Assembly: GCA_038087015.1 (NCBI GenBank)
Contig: JASBNA010000103.1
Span: 33,391 to 97,390, forward strand
DNA: 64,000 nucleotides
From: Cerrena zonata
Lineage: Eukaryota > Basidiomycota > Agaricomycetes > Polyporales > Cerrenaceae
Reading direction: 5' to 3'
Shown: piece after piece, positions 11,963-25,142 of the stretch
How the letters are laid out: every line of letters begins with the position of its first letter
Position numbering within the stretch: position 1 is the stretch's first letter
Notes under the pieces: generated by a model
Seen by the model: only the letters and a program-made list of their open reading frames with translations
Told to the model about the DNA's origin: nothing
The model's database searches: none
Program-made: the position numbers and the translations under genes

Positions 11963-13268
11963 CTACAACCTCACCTTTGACCAGTCCATCCTCCGAATAT
12001 ATTCTCGACTAGCAGAATCAGCTCCCTTAATAGCATGGAATACATTGTCCTCTGTAATACTGTCACCAATGTCCATCGACCAGATGGTTTCTCTAGGCGA
12101 ACATGCGAGTTTCGCTACTGCGCGGAGTTCTTCATCGGTGACATTCGGTATCCCCAAGAGTTCAAAGGTTACGGGAAGATCCACTGTGAGCATGAATTCA
12201 ATGTACTTCTCCAGCTCGGACGAAGGGGCATTGGTCAATATGAGATGAACGACGACACCAAAAGCCACTAGGTTCGTGAAAGTGATCAGAACCTGCATGA
12301 GAACCATCCGTCTTCACCCACCTTTTTCTCCATGAAGTAATCCATGTAGTGCATCGATCGCTGTGAGCCCATTATGTATCTGTCCGCATTATGATTAGCA
12401 GCCAAAATCCGAAATTACGGGGAAATGCGTACGCTATGTGCTGCTGCAACTCCACCCGATTCGAAGCCGAGACCGCTTAACAAGGTATTGGCTTCAACAA
12501 CAGCTTCGAAGGCAGGAGTAACAGCATGGACTTTGTTGGCTTCGTATGCGACCTTCCCGTACTTTAGTAAGATCTCCTCGCACTTCTCGCTAATTGCACC
12601 AGAGACTTCAGTAGGTAGGCCTCCCCAGGGAACGACACTTTGCTTGCACGATTTAGCTTCTATATGTGTTGCAATTGCATCTCCCATTCCGGACGCAAGG
12701 AAACGAGCAGGAGCCTTTGCGATAATTGATGTATCCACCAAAACAATATCCGGGTTCTTCCTCATGAACTTGTAATGGTCAAAGTGGCCGTCCGGAGTGT
12801 AAACAACAGATACCGCGGAGCAAGGAGCATCTGTAGCTGCGATGGTAGGCAGGCTAGCTACAGGGGTATGGATAGTTTCTGCTATAACTTTGGCACAGTC
12901 AAGAGTTTTGCCTCCTCCGACTCCAATCACGAAGTCGACATGGTTGCTTCGAGCATACTCTGTTAAGCGGTCTATCTCCTGGGTCGAAATCTCTCCAATA
13001 AATTCTGCATAGGTCACGTTCAACGACGCTATGCGAAGATTATTGGCCAGATCATTTCCAGCTAAGAATCAACTGTGAGTACCATTCGTGTTTGGCAACA
13101 TTTCGGGTACACACCGATATGGTATACCACAGAGTCACAAATCAGAAGAGGTGCATTTCCGAGTGCAGATAAATATTTGCCTGCGTTTCGAAATGCAGAC
13201 GGACCTTGGATGTATTTCAAGGGAGCCTGAAACAATCGCTCAGTAATTTTATCAGGGTTGTGAGGCAT
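11963..13268 (-). CDS. Glycerol dehydrogenase (iron-type alcohol dehydrogenase family)
   Basis: Oxidises glycerol to dihydroxyacetone with NAD in characterised relatives. Four exons (13268-13115, 13061-12433, 12379-12322, 12267-11963) join in frame across introns of 52-54 bp and give about 381 residues, the usual family length. Visible features: the NAD-binding GVGGGKTLDCAK, the LPTIAATDAPCSA segment, and the three metal ligands in order, D in SGMGDAIATHIEA, H in AAAHSIHNGLT and H in ALHGLLHGEKVAFG. The start MPHNPDKITERLFQAPLKYI fits bacterial and yeast GldA-type proteins. A further small exon after the terminal KVRL is possible, since GTGAGG follows SK. Related proteins occur in bacteria, Schizosaccharomyces and basidiomycetes. 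No frameshifts or missing ligands, so it is probably functional. Metabolic neighbours (SDR and polyol dehydrogenase) lie 4.5 kb or more away. Confidence 0.88.
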
Positions 13269-16200
13269 GCCGTGTGATCAGTGTGTGTAGTAATCGTAGG
13301 AATTGCGACCATAGCACTCCCGTATATATGTCAATCTTGGAGGTAGTCATCTGAGTGGTCACGTTGAGCCTAAAGTCACCGTGAGTTCGAATGACGTTAT
13401 GGAACATTTCTCAAGTGATTTTATTAGGGGCTATCACGGAGTCTGCTTTGCATGTAGCTCCTGAAAGACTTGAACTCTGTCATCACTTGTACATGATCAA
13501 AAGGAAAACCACACACTCCTTCACGGTCCTATAAATCAGGGTCTCGACGACTCGGATGAGTTCAAGTTGTCAATTCTGATGTAAATCATTGAGTAAATAT
13601 GAGCATAGAAGAGATAGTTAAGAGTACATTTCGTTTAGAAGTCTGTGCTGTAGCAGGTGGCGAAAAATCTCAAGAAACATGATCATGATGGTCGGTATGA
13701 AAGGAGGAGCCTGAGGGCGCCAATTGTGTGACAGTCAACTTGAGCGACAGTACTATAGCAGTTTCAGTATGTTTGGTCTGAGGATATCGACAATATTACT
13801 GAATGGCCACCATGCCCTGATATAAGTAGATGTGTTCGGCAGAGGATCCGACGAAACCACTAATAAAATATATCCCGTGCTTCGGTAGCTTCATTGTTTG
13901 AATAACTTGAAGTCTTATGGACTGAGATGCTCACCGGCCACTAGTATTGGTTACCACTATATTACTATACGAAACTGTCCTCCTCATATCTTTTGAGCAC
14001 TCTCCGGAGATAACTTGATGTTCAAGCTATGTAGCAAGATAGACCGAGCGGAGTTTCGGGGCTTCAAACCGGTTTCCCCTATCCAGAAGCCCGACCCTAT
14101 GTCTCACTAGGCTTTCTATAACCGCCACGATGACAGTGACCCCGACCCTTAATAGCATAGATCTAGTACCTATACGCCATGCGTTCAATTTCAATGATCA
14201 CTGTAATCACCAATCTGACACTACAGAGGCGCGTCACACCGCATGAGGAAGACAAGGTTGTCGCTGTACCATCACCCTCCTACAACGCCATTTATTTTCG
14301 GGGTCGGTTTATGGCTATGATTATCCTCCTCTCAATGCTTCCTCTAAGGCCTCCAATACTTCGCCGTTCGCAAACCCCTCCACTAGGCGCTACAAAATTT
14401 TGCAAATCCATGGAGTTCGATAACTACCACCTTTTAGACCCCTCCGATGTCCACGTCACTGGATGCAATTGGTGTTTCTACAGTACATTGGGCGCTCAGG
14501 TACTGGTCCCGAAAACTGTATTGATTGAAAAAAGGCAGGTATCACCGTCACTTTGTGGGCAAGGATACTCAAGTGCTCCTTGCCGTACCTTGGCTCAAGT
14601 CCGCATCCACTATCCATTCAAAGGCGCTGTACGCACTCAAGAACCTATCTTTCCCCACGACACGAACCTAATACAACTCCTTAAGTATATCTATCCGGAG
14701 TAGGACCTGTCGATGCTGGTCTCTCAAGGTTATAACATTTGTTACTCAACATTCTCCCGTATACTACTTGAATGTATTTTTGACTGCATCCTGATTTTTG
14801 ATGTCAACAGACTACCCAATCCTCCAAGCTGACTCTGCTCGCTCATTGGGTTCTGAATCGAACCTCCCACTTGGACACTGGTAGTATATCGTTTCGTCTA
14901 CTAATCGTTGCATTGAATTATCTAACCCCGGACGACCATGCTTTGAAATGGCAAGACATCTACGCAGAAGGGATCCGTCACCTGAATTCTTAACCTCGCA
15001 AAGCTCGTTCGCTATTCCGAACGTTACCCCATTACTTCTGTGGGTATAAACGCGGCTAACGATGATCCATCCTTTACAGCCCACTTAGTGCAGCCGGTGA
15101 CTTTACCCTTCTGCACGTCACCGGATACTCTGAATGTCTACTTTGTAGTTCTAGATCACATCTATAGACAATATTTCCCAAAGTCGAGAGCGGAGATCGC
15201 GTGTATTCGCCCATCTTCTCTGAGTCGGAGTCTTTCTGTTTAATATGCGTCGATGATTGCATAGGCATCTAATGTTCTTGTCTATATACATTTCCTTCTG
15301 ATCTGTATTGACCATGTCACATGGACGACCGTTCTAAAAGGCTTTTACTTAGCGATTTCTTCTGTGCTATTCTGCTATCACAGATTTTGTCGGGCCGGGT
15401 GAGTGATCTCTCATTAGGATGCATGTTTCTGATACCCTGAATATTGTAGATGACCTGCTGATCTATTGTTGACGCTACGCAATACAATATTTGCCTACGG
15501 CAAGTGAACTATCTCACATTCTATCCAGCCCAACTCCGGCGTTTTTATTTTGACTCGGCTGACCGAGTGGCCTATCTCTAGTTTACTGACATCGTATCGC
15601 CGACCTAGGCATCTATTCCCCGTCGCTCGGTCATTGTGCGATGCTCCGTGTACTCACCGGAGGTCTTACATGCATCGTTTGCTGGTCTAGACATGCAATT
15701 CGGCGTACATAGACAGAGTTCATCCTGGGGTATGTTCATCAGACGTCGCGCCACTGCCACGTCTATAAAAACTTCGGGACCTTTCAATATGGTTGAATCC
15801 TACTCGCGTTTGGATTGAATTGACTCGCTTCAATAACAAACCGAGTGGCCGACTTTCCTCTCAGACACACGATCATCATGCACTATATCTGCCTGAGCCA
15901 GGCCGTATCGTCTACTTTCATGTTACGTCAATCCTCATGAGGCATCCTGGGAGAATTCATGTCGAACTGTTCACGGGATGACGACTACTCACCATCGAGT
16001 CAGCTGCTACACCCACTTCGACAGGGATTTTCTCACAAGCGGTACAATTAGGTAGGATACTGTTAACAAGCTTAACCTGTTTGGTGTTACATTCTCACTA
16101 CTGTGCGTTCGATATCGGTGGAGGTTTGTTTGCACAGTTCGACGTTGACGCTCCTCCCATGATCCTGGGAGCCGTAGAACGTGATGGTGGCATACACTCC

Positions 16201-17747
16201 CCATCCAATCCCTTCGCTAGAAATGTGCTCGGCGTGTCCATGTTTGAACGTCGAAATTGTAGAGCTTAAATCTCGTGATACCGGCCATCTCCCTTCTATG
16301 AGTGCTTGAAGTTAGTACGCAGCATTTCAAAGTTTATCGTCCCATTCATTCGCTATTTCCTTACCGCACGTAGCTTCCCTTCGGCGCCATACGGTCTTTA
16401 GAACGAGGACACGTATCCCACTCTTCACCCTTCTTCTGTCTTCCCCTCATTGTAGCTCCGATGTTCAACGGTAACCTACCACCTCCTACCACCAACTGAA
16501 CCTATTTTAACATCGGCATCCGGTGAATGCTGTCACTTACTTGAACCTTCTTTATGGGCGATGAGACATGGTGCCTAGTCGGTGTTAATAATCCATATCA
16601 TTCGGCAAGTTCTTTCGTCCACAACACCGTAGAATCTTAGTTCTTCGTGACACGACCATGTCAGTGCGTTGTGGGTGGTATAACGCGGTCCGTCTGATCC
16701 GCAAAGCTGGGGTACAACTGTCGACCCTCTCTACGGAACGGTATCTTCGAAAGGAGCACCGTTGCTGATATGGTTTAGTTGTGTCTCCTTGTGTCTTCCA
16801 GTTGCAACGCCTGCTTTCATTAAAATGTTTGCACGGTCCGGGCCTTAAGCTTCAAGCCCTCAATCCATAAGCACCGATTACCTAGCACAATCTTGATGAA
16901 GGGCCGTAGCAGTGAACTCCATTGTATGAGAAATGGTCACGCAGCACCCTTGCATTCTTTCAGCTGCTCCCGGAGATCCGTCAATTTACGTGGGTAGATA
17001 CCGAGTCGATCTCAATGGGCGAGGAGCAGTGCAAATTATGATAGGCTGCACGCTGCTACACCCTAAAGTCAGGTTCTTCATTTTTTCTTCTGCCGCGAGA
17101 CCCGTGATTATGGTTGTCCTTCTCTGACACAATAGTGATATCCGGTACAATAGAATGCATCTTGATAAAATGATTCAATCGCGTGTTCTTCGGGAATGTA
17201 CAATGGGGAATAAACATACGACGTGTTGCTGGATGTTTGAGTCCATTCTATGTCCTAGCATGACTACGCGTCGATCTCACGCAGAGCCACTTGTTTTGTG
17301 TTACCGATCCGAGCCACCGAACCGTCACAGCCAAATCTCTCGATACAAGGACCGAAGAGGAGTAAAATCATCTGAACGGTGGAGAAGCAATATTTAGAGA
17401 AGCTCTGCACGAATTCGAAGATAGTCCGTAATAAGAGGGTTTCGAACTGATGACCTGTTCTGACATAAACCAGAATGTGCATGGGACTTTCAGATTCATA
17501 AAACGTTGGCAAAGACCAGAGCCTACATGACAGCTTGTCAGGCTCTCTAGGACCGGTGGGGCACTACCCATGGAGTGGGGTGCCTTCGAAGACAGGAACT
17601 GTGGAGTGTACGGAGATAATCCAGCAGGGCCCAGTCCAAAAACGTTACGGTATATCACGATATTGAAAACACCCAAGACACAGGTTACGGAACACAGATC
17701 TTCTGTACATCTAGAACTTCTTTGCCATCCCGATTTCATTCCTTCGT
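13269..17747. other. Gene-poor stretch, nothing supported
   Basis: About 4.5 kb without any gene I can support. The longest frame (14179-14703, plus strand) would give 174 residues with no recognisable domain, no similarity to its neighbours and no splice structure. Composition is balanced and stops are frequent in all frames. It may be old, decayed mobile DNA, but I found no terminal repeats or transposase motifs. Confidence 0.4.
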
Positions 17748-20700
17748 TTACCGGCCCATCCAGCCCTAACAGAAAAAGAAGTAATTAGCCAAAGAAATCT
17801 CAAATATCGATGCAAATGACCGTGCTCGAGGCATAGGTCTGGAGCACGAATTCGTGCTGTAGAAACAAAAAAAAGTAATTTGATCACTCACACCATCGAC
17901 AACCAACAACTCGCCACAGACATACTGACTAGCAGGACTAGCTAAAAAGACGACAGGTCCAGCAAAGTCTTTCGGATCGCCCCATCGCCCGGCTGGGATA
18001 CGTTCGGAGATCTGACGGAGGCGTGTAGGGTCCTTTAACAACTTTTCATTCCTATTGGCGGGGGGGGGATTCAAATCCAATTAATGAGCGTGTGTCACTC
18101 GAGAGAGTTTGAGATGGAACGGGGAGGACGTACATATCAGTGGCAATGTAACCCGGGACGATCCCATTCACTTGGACGTTATCTTTACTCCATTCGTTGC
18201 TCAACGCTTTGGTGAGTTGCCCCAAAGCGCCTTTTGCAGACGCGTAGGCTGGTACGGTGAGACCTCCCTATCAGAAGCAAGCCGGAAGGAAGGAGAATTA
18301 GCGTCCAGCCGGGTGTAGATGGAAACTCGAAGGATAAACTTGGCAATGGGGATTCTCAAAACGAGGCTCTGAGAAGCTCCAACAGTCCAAGGAAAGAAGG
18401 AAGAGATGTACAGAACTCCTGCTGTGCATGCACAGCAGATGAAAGGTAAACCGATGTATGCAAAAAGCACCGGTCCAAGGGAGGTTTGTGGTTATCGTTC
18501 GAGACTAGAAATCTAGTCACCGAAAGGGTTCAGAAGACACGGAGGCCTGGAACATATGAGGAACGGATAACACCAAGAAGAGGGGGGAAGCATGGCAACA
18601 GAGAGTTTGAATCCGGAAAGACTGGAACCTTGCATCGCCTCTACACAAGAAGCGGCGAATGCTAAAAAAGTAGAAAGCAAAAATCCCAGTCTACACACGT
18701 TCGCAATTACGAATAATGCCATACAAAATCCGACCACCGATTCCAAAAGAAAGTCCGAGAACAAGATACCGGTAGGTAACACCCCCTCGAAAAGAGAAGA
18801 CGGAACCGGAGATGGAACCCAAGATAACATGATTAGCAGCACACAACCAACAAGATAGCAGGGATCTAGAAGCAAAGTCTCTCGGAACGTAAAACGATGT
18901 GCACCCCGGAAAGAAAGAAGTCATCTCTATTGAAGGCGGAAAGGGACTCGGAATCGATAAAGGTGGGAGGGACGGGACGTACCTGATAAGTCAACAAGGA
19001 ACAGAAATTGATGATCTTCCCTCTCCGACGAGGAACCATATGTTTCCCGGCGGCTTGACAGAGAAGCCAGCATGCTTTGAGGTTAATGTCCAGGACCTAT
19101 TTTGTGTGAGTACCGGGGGGAGCCATAGATAAAGGTATAGAGATCAGAGATAGAAGTAGGGGGAGGGGGGTGTAAAAAGGTGGATGAGAACCGGGGTGGT
19201 GGAGACGTCATAGAGCAAATCGGGATATGGTGGGTGATGAGCAAGAAAATATACGGAGAGTGCGAAAAAATTCCGAACAATGGTCACCCAGGAGGAAAAT
19301 CCGATCGTATGAAGAAACGAGAGGAGACGATCAAAGCAAGCGATATCCGGGGATAATAAGATCAGAAAGAAAAACAACCCTCAACGCATTTGTCAGGTAG
19401 TTGAATATAGACATACGGCGCAGCGCGATGAATGAATTGTTGTAATTCGGAAAAAGGGCCGAGAGAGGGTGCGTTGGAGAAGTCCAGGATAGACCGAGCC
19501 AGACAACACATCAGGGTGACAACGTGTGCGCGGGAGATGTTCGAGAGCAATGTGGAGGTGGGGACGAGGAGACGCAATGGGGAAAAGGCACGTGTATGGG
19601 TAGGTGGGAAAAGTCAGAGAGAATCGGGAGGCATGGAAGCAATGGGGATGAGCGAACAGAGGGGAAAGGTATGACGGGGGAGGGAGGAGAATAGAAAGAT
19701 GGAAAGAAGCAACAACGTGTTTGCGGAGACGGAAAGACAGACGGAGTAATAACACGCGGATCAGAATCAGAAAAGCGGGGATAAGAGGGAGGAGGAACAG
19801 AGATGGGTCGATGTTCGCGTATACACCATGAGCGTACACGTAACGAAACATACGCACATCATTAACGGAAAGAACAAGAATACCGGGACGTAATTGAAAA
19901 AAACCAGGAGAAAGGAAAGAGATGGACAGATAGCACATTCGCGGCAGAAGTTGGATTGTCAGAAAAGAAAGGATCAACGCCACGCGGCGTCCAGTGTCGG
20001 GAGAATAGCAAATGCCAGAGACACGGATAGAACAATCCCAAAACGAGAGTGAGCGAGATAGGGAAAATAGTTTGAGTTTGTAGTCCGACGCATTCGCGGC
20101 GATATTCAGTTTCGGTAGTAAACCGACCGCAAGAAGTGTGAGCGAATGGGAATGAATACCGTTTGCGTCACCGATAGGTCGTCCGGAGTTTATCAGATTA
20201 CGAGAAACGCGGGGAGAATGGATGTTGGATGTGTGAGAATGGGAATATGTGCGGGGAAATAGAGAGGGTTAGGAGGAAGGTTATTGAAGACCCAAGGGAA
20301 AGAGGTGTGTCGAAATAGGTAGGGGTGTAGGTAATAGAGAATTCCCGTTCGGGTCGGCATGCGTTGTATTCGTGTGTTCATGAGAAGGTTTTGAGGATCG
20401 GTATGTCGAGAGTATGTCATGAGATTATAGTTGTGGGAAGGACGTGGGTGATGGGTGTGGTGACGTCACGGCGGTTATTCGTAGATGAGCGAGTGGCGAA
20501 ATGTTGAACGAGGTAGGGAAACATATGAGAAAGAAAGATCAACGTATCAGTCAGCGCTGTTTCTCAATAACGAAAGAAAAATCAAAAGTTGAACAAAATG
20601 GTAAGCAATAGAGATGAAGATAAGCATGATCATGACTCGTCAACCCAAAGCAACCAAACGACGCTCGCCTTCCGCATCAGGCAAAACCCCCCACCGACAA

Positions 20701-23700
20701 TCCTCAACCCCGACAATTCAACGCAAACTGAACAAGACGGAAGGCCACCAACTCCGAACTCCCCTACCCAAAACTCTAAACACACACACCACCGGTATCG
20801 GTATAGGTATAGAGCAAAAACTCGAAGGGCTCCCTATGTCCCTCATGTCCTTTAGGTTCTCATTTCCCCATACCCTTCGAGTCTGTTCTGTGACTCTATC
20901 TCCAGAACACCAAACTCGCTCTGGAACTCTGGAACTCTGGAACACACCCACGAGAGCTCTCAAAGTCCTCCCATACAATGCAATGCAAAGAAAAAAAACG
21001 ATGTCATAGATACCATAAAGATAACCCTCCTACCCCTGATCTCCCTCGTACGAAAACGAGTAACCGTTTACGAGAGAGAGACACACACACAGGGTGGGTA
21101 CACACAAGGCTAAAGGGCCTAGAACTCCGGCACCGGAAGTGTGTGAAAGAACTAGATAGCGCGATGCATAAAACAAGCAGCCAGCATTCTGAAGTGTAGG
21201 TGAGAAGTACATTGATGGGCAACAACGGTCGAGCCGAGGCCCATTATGACGACACCAGGAGGGCTTAAAAAAGAGATCATCAGAGGGCGAGGGCGGGATG
21301 GGACCGAACGAACGAAGAACCATCACGTATGGGTGTCGTTGACAGTACTGATCGTCCCTTTGCTTAAAGGAGCAAAAGGCGAAACACGTGTGAATGACAG
21401 GACGAATGGGAAGGGGCGGATGTAATGGCATCGTTCGTTCGTGTTGGATATTAATGGCCCCCTCCCCTTCCAAGATGACTTCGTTGTAGAAACCCCATGT
21501 AGGATGTTAGAGGTTATTAAAAACCACGAGTGATGGAGAAGGATGTGGAAGAAAGGACGTTCAAGGGGTAGGTTAGAAGATAGGGAAGATAGCGGTAATG
21601 TGGACGTCATGAGAAGAAGAACGAGAAGAAAGGAACGGCTAGGACGTTCGAAATGCCCAAATGATGAGCGCAATGCTTAGTATAGGTGACAAGCAGGTCT
21701 GGGTGGGGGTTCGTGTACGTTATGTCCGCAGTATGGGTGTGTGCGCTCCCAAGTTGATGTGGGATTTCCTTCCAATAATCCCTCCATGATGAAGGAAGAG
21801 TGGAATGATATGTTTTTCCACCCGACCCAAGATACACAACTAACCCATGGCCAGGAAAAGATCAAAAAACCATACACACGAAAGGACACAAGACCATCCT
21901 AGACCGGAAGTTACGGGACGCGGGGCCTTCCCTGCATCATCGCCCAAGAACAACCAGAAACATAGGAACGTGCACCAACAACCCATTTGATGATGATGGA
22001 AAATGGGAATATGATGATAAACCCATTCTTTCTGATGTGTGGGAGGAGGCGTCAAGATAAAAAAAAACCCAAACCACCTCCAGCGCGCCAACCTCGTTCT
22101 TTTTTGGACCGGAATAGAAATCCAGAGGGGGGGGGGAGTCATAGGGAAACCCAAAAGTCAATGACGAAGAGGGTCAGGAAACGTGACGAGGAGGTACTCC
22201 TTCCCCCTCATCCTCTTCTGTGCATCTGAACTCAAGTTAGATTTGGATTTGGGATGAGTCTATGAGTGTATGCGTCTTCTCCTTCCATCGTAGGGAGTAG
22301 GGAGTAGATAGAGAGGATTGGTGCATGAGATGAATGGGAGGATGACGAACGAGGGTCCTCCCATCTCACCATCCTCACCACCCAAGATGCAAAGTTATCC
22401 CTTCGAGTGACATAACCTCGGAAACCCACTTTCGGGTCTCAAGGAGCGGAAGTGTAGCAAGGGCGCAAAGAAAGAAGAGGAAGAAGAGGAAGAAGCGAAA
22501 CCGGGCCAAGGAACCCATGAGAGAACCCACGAACGACCGAGCGAGGATCAAACCAAAGAGAAAAATGAACGGGTCAAAGAACGAACGGAGCTCTTTGACC
22601 CAGAACCACATCATTGAACTGCGCAGAGATCCGAGATGGCGAATCGCGAATTCAATGGTGAGATGGATAGGGATAGATAGATGTGCACTAGCGCAATCGG
22701 GAAAGTAGGATGGAGAGGGGTGAGGGACGAGAATGGTTAAGTCTCGGAGGATTTTGTGTTGGTGGGGGAATATATAAGAATGGAGTATGGAGATTGATGA
22801 GGGACGGTGAGGAGTTTGTTTGGAGTGTACGAGAGATTTGGAGAGGAACAAATGCCGAATAGCATTTTATCACTCAGGTGATGATGAACACTTATCAGTG
22901 GGAGAACAGAGAGATGAGAACGAAACCCACAAAAAAGAGTCAACCGGGAACAAAGGGAAGGAGACTCGTCAGAGCATGATGACGTCACACCCTCTCCTCC
23001 CCAGAAAACCCACTCCCAAAAACAAACAACCAAAAAACAAAAACACAAGAAAAAAAACACGCACATCATCCCAATCCGCCTCACCAAACTCCACAGCAGG
23101 CGCCCTCCTCTGAATCCCCGCACAATTCACCAACACATGGATCTCCCCGCCCATCACCTCGAGTGCTTTGTCGAACAGCACTTTGACGGAGGGGATGTCC
23201 CCGATGTCGCATTCCACTATCTTTACTTTCTGTTTGGTGTCGTTCTCATTCTCATTTGTGGAGGGAGAGGAGGAGGGAGAGGGAGAGAAGGAGGGGGAGG
23301 GGGAGAAGGAAGGGAGAGAGGAGATGGTGTTAAAGGTATCGAGGTTGGACGAGTTGGGACGTTGGACGAGACAGATGTTTGCGCCTGCTTCGGCGAGAGC
23401 TATAGCGCATGCTGCTCCGATACCTAGAGATAGAGAAGGATGAGAGATGATTTAGGTGTGAGGGAAAGATAGGGGTGGGGATGGTGATGTTTGGTGGGGA
23501 ATGGAAAGCAACAGAAAACAGAAAACAGAACAGAGGGCGCAGAAATGGAAGGGAACCAGAAATACGAAATACCGAATACCGAAAAAGGTCAAATTGGTAT
23601 TAGTATTTGACCTATAATTATACGACCAGTTTTTTGCGTAAAACCACGATCGCCTACCACCCAGACAATCAAACGATCAAACATCTCAACAATCGAACTT

Positions 23701-24226
23701 CGATGTGCTCCGGCTTACTCAGAACACGTAGGAAAAACGACAGCGAATTCGAAGAATAAGGGACGCAAAGCAGAACTCCCTCGAATCCCCGCCCGTTCTA
23801 AATTCCTCTGTTCTCCGGGCTGTCGGAGAACGTAGGTGTGAACGGTAAGCAAAACCGGCATTGGAGTTATAGTTTACTTTGGCTTTTACACGTTCAAGTT
23901 CACATACACCTTATCTGTGTGTATGTGCTGTATGCAAAGTGGAGTCTCCTGACACGGGGAGTCAAACGAAATCGGCAAGCAATGAGTAAGGGGGAACGTA
24001 GATAGCGAACATAAAGCGGAGATGATGAGGAAGACCATGCCCCCTCGAGACGCGCGCGCAAAAAAACACGACAGGTAAGGGTCGGAAGTTTGTGGAGAGA
24101 ACAGAAAGACAGGAAGGAGGGTACGTTACCTCTGGTAGCGCCTGTGATCAGGACGTTCTGACCGAGTAGGGAGAAGAGTTGAGGGGAAGGGAGAGCAGGG
24201 GTCGGATCCATCGCTATGCTGGCCAT
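17748..24226 (-). CDS. KduD-like short-chain dehydrogenase with three long introns
   Basis: Six exons (24226-24130, 23423-23065, 19096-18983, 18267-18134, 18051-17892, 17765-17748) join in frame and give about 293 residues. The protein aligns end to end with bacterial KduD (2-deoxy-D-gluconate 3-dehydrogenase / 2-dehydro-3-deoxygluconate dehydrogenase): cofactor loop TGATRGIGAA, then [37 protein letters not shown], the catalytic Ser in [12 protein letters not shown], the catalytic Tyr and Lys in [11 protein letters not shown], then [28 protein letters not shown] and the end VVDGGWMGR. Introns are 706, 3968, 715, 82 and 126 bp; the first three are far longer than any other in the window. A Ser/Pro-rich, Asn/Glu-rich insert (about residues 57-92) lies between Rossmann strands 2 and 3. 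It is divergent from the polyol dehydrogenase at 25143, suggesting shared sugar catabolism. The exact substrate is unproven. Confidence 0.85.
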
Positions 24227-25142
24227 CGTTCAATTCGCAAATGGACAAATTGAGAGTCAAAAAAGAGAAGAGGCAAACGGGGAAGTCGAAGAGGCAGTTA
24301 GGGCTGCGTCGGTCGGGTACTTGAGCAGTCTGAGGACCGAAGCTGGAAGAGTGTTAAGTATTAAGCGAGACGGTGAGTACGGTCCCGAGGACAGAGTAAT
24401 GCGGAAGAGTGGGCCGGGGAATGGTGTGGTAGGAACATTGTGTTGGAAGTGGTTTTTATGAATGCACCATTTGCAGGAATACACAAGGAACTTGGTGTGA
24501 GCACGGAATGGGTGGCAAGGACGCGACAGAAAGTGGTAGCCGAGGTCAATTAGGACGAGAGGGAAAAGAATTCGGTAAAGAGGCTACCCCAGATCGGGTA
24601 TTTCCCCGGAATCGGAAGTTCGGCGCGAGAGTCGAACTCTGGACCTCTCTCTGGTAATTTACACGACCCCTAAGGTGGTTGGGGAGAGAAAAGGAGAATG
24701 ACAGCTCCGCCTCTCAGTTTGGGACGGACGGGAGGAGGACACCGCTGCGTCCGAGTGCGTGAGAGGGCGTTCTGGGTCATAGAGTTCAGCGCAGGAGAGA
24801 GGCAGCTTCAGTGAATGGGGTCTGCAGGTGGTCACGTAGAGGACAAGCGTTGGCTGCATCTGGCGATGGGGATCTGGCTGGAGAGAGCCGTGGGCGTGTG
24901 TTCTCAATCTGCGGCACCCCGGCCCTGCGAAGCGAGCCTGCTTACCTCATCCAAGGGCGATCTCACTCTCTATAGCTTGACGGCGGATCGGACCGAATGG
25001 GGGACGAAGTGCAAAGAGTGTTCCCTCTTCCTTCCACACTCACGAGACTCTCTCCCGCCATTTTCCCTGCTATAAAGTAACCCCTCCTCAATCTCATCCA
25101 TGCCTCATCCCGACCCCACCCTCCTCAACCACACATCCCACA
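24227..25142. promoter_or_regulatory. Divergent promoter region between SDR and polyol dehydrogenase
   Basis: A 916 bp intergenic region separates the two start codons, the KduD-like SDR reading left and the polyol dehydrogenase reading right. The right end has GCTATAAAG (about 25070-25078), a good TATA box about 70 bp before the ATG at 25143, and a CT-rich leader with short exact repeats of CTCATCC/CTCATCCATG. The left half is GA-rich on the plus strand, so a pyrimidine-rich leader for the SDR. Co-regulation through shared elements is inference. Confidence 0.5.

Noticed and set aside
14179..14703. 174-codon plus-strand frame in the gene-poor stretch
   Set aside because: No recognisable motif, no splice structure, no repeat or neighbour relation; a chance frame of this length is possible in 4.5 kb.
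19393..19983. 196-codon open frame on the minus strand inside the long SDR intron, apparently hydrophobic
   Set aside because: The frame is a by-product of pyrimidine-rich sequence, which lacks stop codons and reads as Leu/Phe/Ser/Pro; no domain, no start context and several similar frames occur in the same intron.
24600..24660. GAGTTCGACTCTCG on the minus strand, resembling a tRNA T-arm
   Set aside because: Only three to four T-stem pairs, no matching acceptor stem, D-arm or anticodon arm upstream.
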